Shown here in pieces: positions 6,240-7,556 of a stretch of 7,556 bases of DNA. The stretch covers positions 1 through 7,556 of the forward strand of contig RKSH01000029.1 in the NCBI GenBank assembly GCA_007570945.1, read 5' to 3'. The notes below the pieces were generated by a model, which did no database searches, was not told the origin of the DNA, and saw only the letters and a list, made by a program, of their open reading frames with translations. Each line of letters begins with the position of its first letter. Within the stretch, counting starts at the first letter, position 1. This stretch comes from Gammaproteobacteria bacterium. Lineage in GTDB: Bacteria; Pseudomonadota; Gammaproteobacteria; Arenicellales; Spongiicolonaceae. The translations under genes and the position numbers were made by a program.

Positions 6240-6982
6240 CGGTTGCGCAACTTGACGGTGGCGCCCGCCACCCGCCGCATCACGCGCAGATTCGGCGGGT
6301 TCACGGTGCGGTCCAGCACGTTGTAGGTGGCGGTGTCCACCGGCAGGCCGCCGTATTCGCGGTGCGGGTTATCGGCCACGCGCGCGCTGCTGAGGCTGCG
6401 CACCAGCAAGCCGATGCGCACCGCGCGCACCGTGGCGCCGGCGGTGATGTCCTCACTGTAACGGTCTATGCCGCCGTCGCCATCGCTGTCCAGGCCGTAC
6501 AGCACGCGCAGGTATTCCACGCCCTCCAGCAGCGGCTCGCTGAGTTTGTATCTGGCGCGGGCGGCGTCCCATTCGCGGACATACAGCACGCTCATGCCGG
6601 CCGAGTTGCGGGCCACGCGGTATTCACGGCGGCGCAACTTTGCCGGCGGCGCGTTTGCCGCGCAGTCCAGATGCAGGGCGTGCGCGGCCTCACCCTCGGC
6701 AAACAGCGCGTAGTTCACCGCCACCGTGTCGCCGCGAAATTGGTTCTTTTGCACCGCCGACAAGGCCGGGGAACCGGCGGCGCAGCCGAAGCCGGCCAGG
6801 CGCAGGTCGCGGCTTAGAAACTGCAGCGCAAAACGCGCGTTGTCGTTCAGCCGCGCGCGGGCGTGCAGGACGGCGTTGTGGCGGCCGCTGTCGGCGAACA
6901 TCACCGCCGCCCCGGCCACCACGAACAAACCCAGCGCCAGCGCCGCCAGCAGTTCCACCAGGCTGAAGCCGCGCGCGTTCAC
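6236..6982 (-). CDS. pilW: Type IV pilus minor pilin PilW
   Basis: The 248-residue product has a five-residue leader, then FSLVELLAALALGLFVVAGA. Cleavage is expected at G5|F6, with E10 as Glu5. LNDNARFALQFLSRDLRLAGFGC at about 45-67 is the characteristic PilW stretch, and C67 and C107 match the cysteine pair expected there. EPLLEGVEYLRVLYGLD leads into an aspartate loop, D165-D167-D169-D173, that could hold calcium; the later segment TVRAVRIGLLVRS is also typical. It is shorter than most PilW proteins, which often exceed 300 residues. The GTG at 6982 is preferred over a longer open frame reaching 7165, because that extension only translates pilV in another frame and would bury the prepilin cleavage site. 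The start overlaps the pilV stop as GTGA, and its end overlaps pilX the same way. Expected role: the priming complex that starts pilus assembly. Confidence 0.87.
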   Translation of the reverse strand: MNARGFSLVELLAALALGLFVVAGAAVMFADSGRHNAVLHARARLNDNARFALQFLSRDLRLAGFGCAAGSPALSAVQKNQFRGDTVAVNYALFAEGEAAHALHLDCAANAPPAKLRRREYRVARNSAGMSVLYVREWDAARARYKLSEPLLEGVEYLRVLYGLDSDGDGGIDRYSEDITAGATVRAVRIGLLVRSLSSARVADNPHREYGGLPVDTATYNVLDRTVNPPNLRVMRRVAGATVKLRNR

Positions 6983-7416
6983 AGTTGCGCGTTCCAGGTG
7001 AGGGTTTCCCGGCCGCCGGCGCCGGCGCGCGTCCACTTGACGGTGATGGTGACGGCGCGCGCCGTGGTCACGCTGACCGCGGCCTCGCCGCCGGGAAGTT
7101 TTGCGCCCACCTCGGCGAACCAGCAGGCGAGGTCGTTGGCCGCCGATGCGGCCAGGTGATTGCACGCGGCGCTGCTGCCGGTTGCGTTGTAGGAAGCGGC
7201 GGCGGCGGGGTTGGCGCGGATGCGCTCGGTGAGGTCGACGGCGAGCTGCACGGCGCGGGAGTGCGCCGCCGCATCGCCCACCATGCGCGCCGACCAGGTT
7301 TGCAATGAGGCCAGCCCGACCAACGCGACGCCAAGCACCGCCGCCGAGACCAGCACCTCGGTCAAGGTGAACCCCCGCTGGCGCGGCGGCAATTGTAATT
7401 GGGGAGAAAGGAACAT
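6979..7416 (-). CDS. pilV: Type IV pilus minor pilin PilV
   Basis: The 145-residue prepilin has a 15-residue leader (MFLSPQLQLPPRQRG) and then FTLTEVLVSAAVLGVALVGL. Cleavage is expected at G15|F16, with E20 as Glu5. SLQTWSARMVGDAAAHSRAVQLAVDLTERIRANP matches the PilV family, the ERIRANP end being especially typical. C85 and C98 could form the disulphide. Length is slightly below the usual 160-180. The ATG at 7416 follows AGGGAGGG on the minus strand (7419-7426), only a few bases away; an in-frame start further out at 7476 falls in the promoter -35 box and is rejected. It is the first gene visible in the pilin operon; a fimU/fimT gene often precedes it, but none is seen up to the window end. 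It would act with PilW, PilX and PilE in pilus priming. Confidence 0.87.
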   Translation of the reverse strand: MFLSPQLQLPPRQRGFTLTEVLVSAAVLGVALVGLASLQTWSARMVGDAAAHSRAVQLAVDLTERIRANPAAAASYNATGSSAACNHLAASAANDLACWFAEVGAKLPGGEAAVSVTTARAVTITVKWTRAGAGGRETLTWNAQL

Positions 7417-7446
7417 GACCCTCCCTGGCGGATGAAAGATGCGCGC

Positions 7447-7476
7447 ACCATAATGTGATGGCGGTGGCGGTGTCAA
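7447..7476 (-). promoter_or_regulatory. Sigma70-type promoter of the pilV-pilW-pilX-pilE operon
   Basis: On the minus strand, TTGACA (a perfect -35 box, plus-strand 7471-7476) is followed after 18 bases by TATGGT (7447-7452), which matches four of six bases of the -10 box. Transcription would start near 7440, giving a leader of about 25 bases before the pilV ribosome binding site. The good -35 box and the correct distance make this the most convincing promoter in the window. It implies that pilV is the first gene of its transcript. Confidence 0.6.
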
Positions 7477-7504
7477 GCGGATTTTGCGTCCGCTGAAACT
7501 TGAC
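7472..7504. repeat. Interrupted palindrome overlapping the pilV -35 region
   Basis: AGCGGA at 7476-7481 and TCCGCT at 7489-7494 form a perfect 6-base inverted repeat with a 7-base loop. Outside it, GTCA (7472-7475) pairs with TGAC (7501-7504) after a 6-base offset. The structure begins within the -35 box and extends upstream of it, which suits a regulator site. It could also be the tail structure of a gene beyond the window, though no T-run adjoins it. The remaining 50 or so bases to the window end (7505-7556) show no identifiable gene. Confidence 0.3.
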
Positions 7505-7556
7505 GGCGTATTTGTCGGTCGGCGAATTGCCCGGCGGGATGGCGGCGACGGGCGGC

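Noticed and set aside
6983..7165. N-terminal extension of PilW by 61 residues
   Set aside because: It only reads pilV in another frame, is Arg-rich, and would place the prepilin cleavage site far inside the protein. The GTG at 6982 gives a standard leader.

Overview
The window is GC-rich, tightly packed chromosomal DNA. It most likely comes from a proteobacterium, probably gamma or beta. The reasons are a pilV-pilW-pilX-pilE minor pilin cluster of the Pseudomonas kind, a Tat-exported TRAP solute receptor, and a periplasmic quinoprotein dehydrogenase paired with a c-type cytochrome. Nine protein genes fill almost the whole window. I see no tRNA, rRNA, CRISPR array, insertion sequence or other mobile-element mark, and no gene-free stretch longer than about 140 bases.

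Plus strand, 86-1674: a secreted PQQ-dependent sugar/aldehyde dehydrogenase of the sorbosone dehydrogenase type overlaps by ATGA a small monohaem class I cytochrome c. The pair looks like a periplasmic oxidation module: the quinoprotein oxidises a sugar or aldehyde, and the cytochrome carries the electrons to the respiratory chain.

Plus strand, 1768-5391: a complete three-gene TRAP transporter follows after 93 bp: a Tat-exported receptor (DctP), a small permease (DctQ) and a large permease (DctM, overlapping DctQ by 11 nt). The set resembles the FcbT/TakP branch, whose studied members take up organic acids such as 2-oxo acids or aromatic acids. The small permease is about twice the usual size. 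Its N-terminal half holds a TM2-like hairpin with the motif GFMGIHRLYL, a charged helical (probably coiled-coil) segment and an extra membrane helix. One plausible reading of the 5.3-kb plus-strand block is that a substrate is oxidised to an acid in the periplasm and the acid is then imported by the TRAP system. The substrate cannot be read from the sequence.

Minus strand, 7476 down to 5402: a compact type IV minor pilin operon runs pilV, pilW, pilX, pilE from a recognisable sigma70-type promoter (TTGACA-18-TATGGT). The genes are chained by overlaps of 4, 4 and 8 nt, and three of the four use GTG starts. The pilY1 gene usually found between pilX and pilE is absent. PilW and PilX each carry an aspartate-rich DxDxDxxxD loop that could bind calcium. 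The pilin operon and the TRAP operon converge with only 10 bp between their stop codons and no convincing terminator.

The most unusual points are the TM2-like/coiled-coil/DctQ fusion, the link between the quinoprotein and the transporter, and the minor pilin operon without pilY1.
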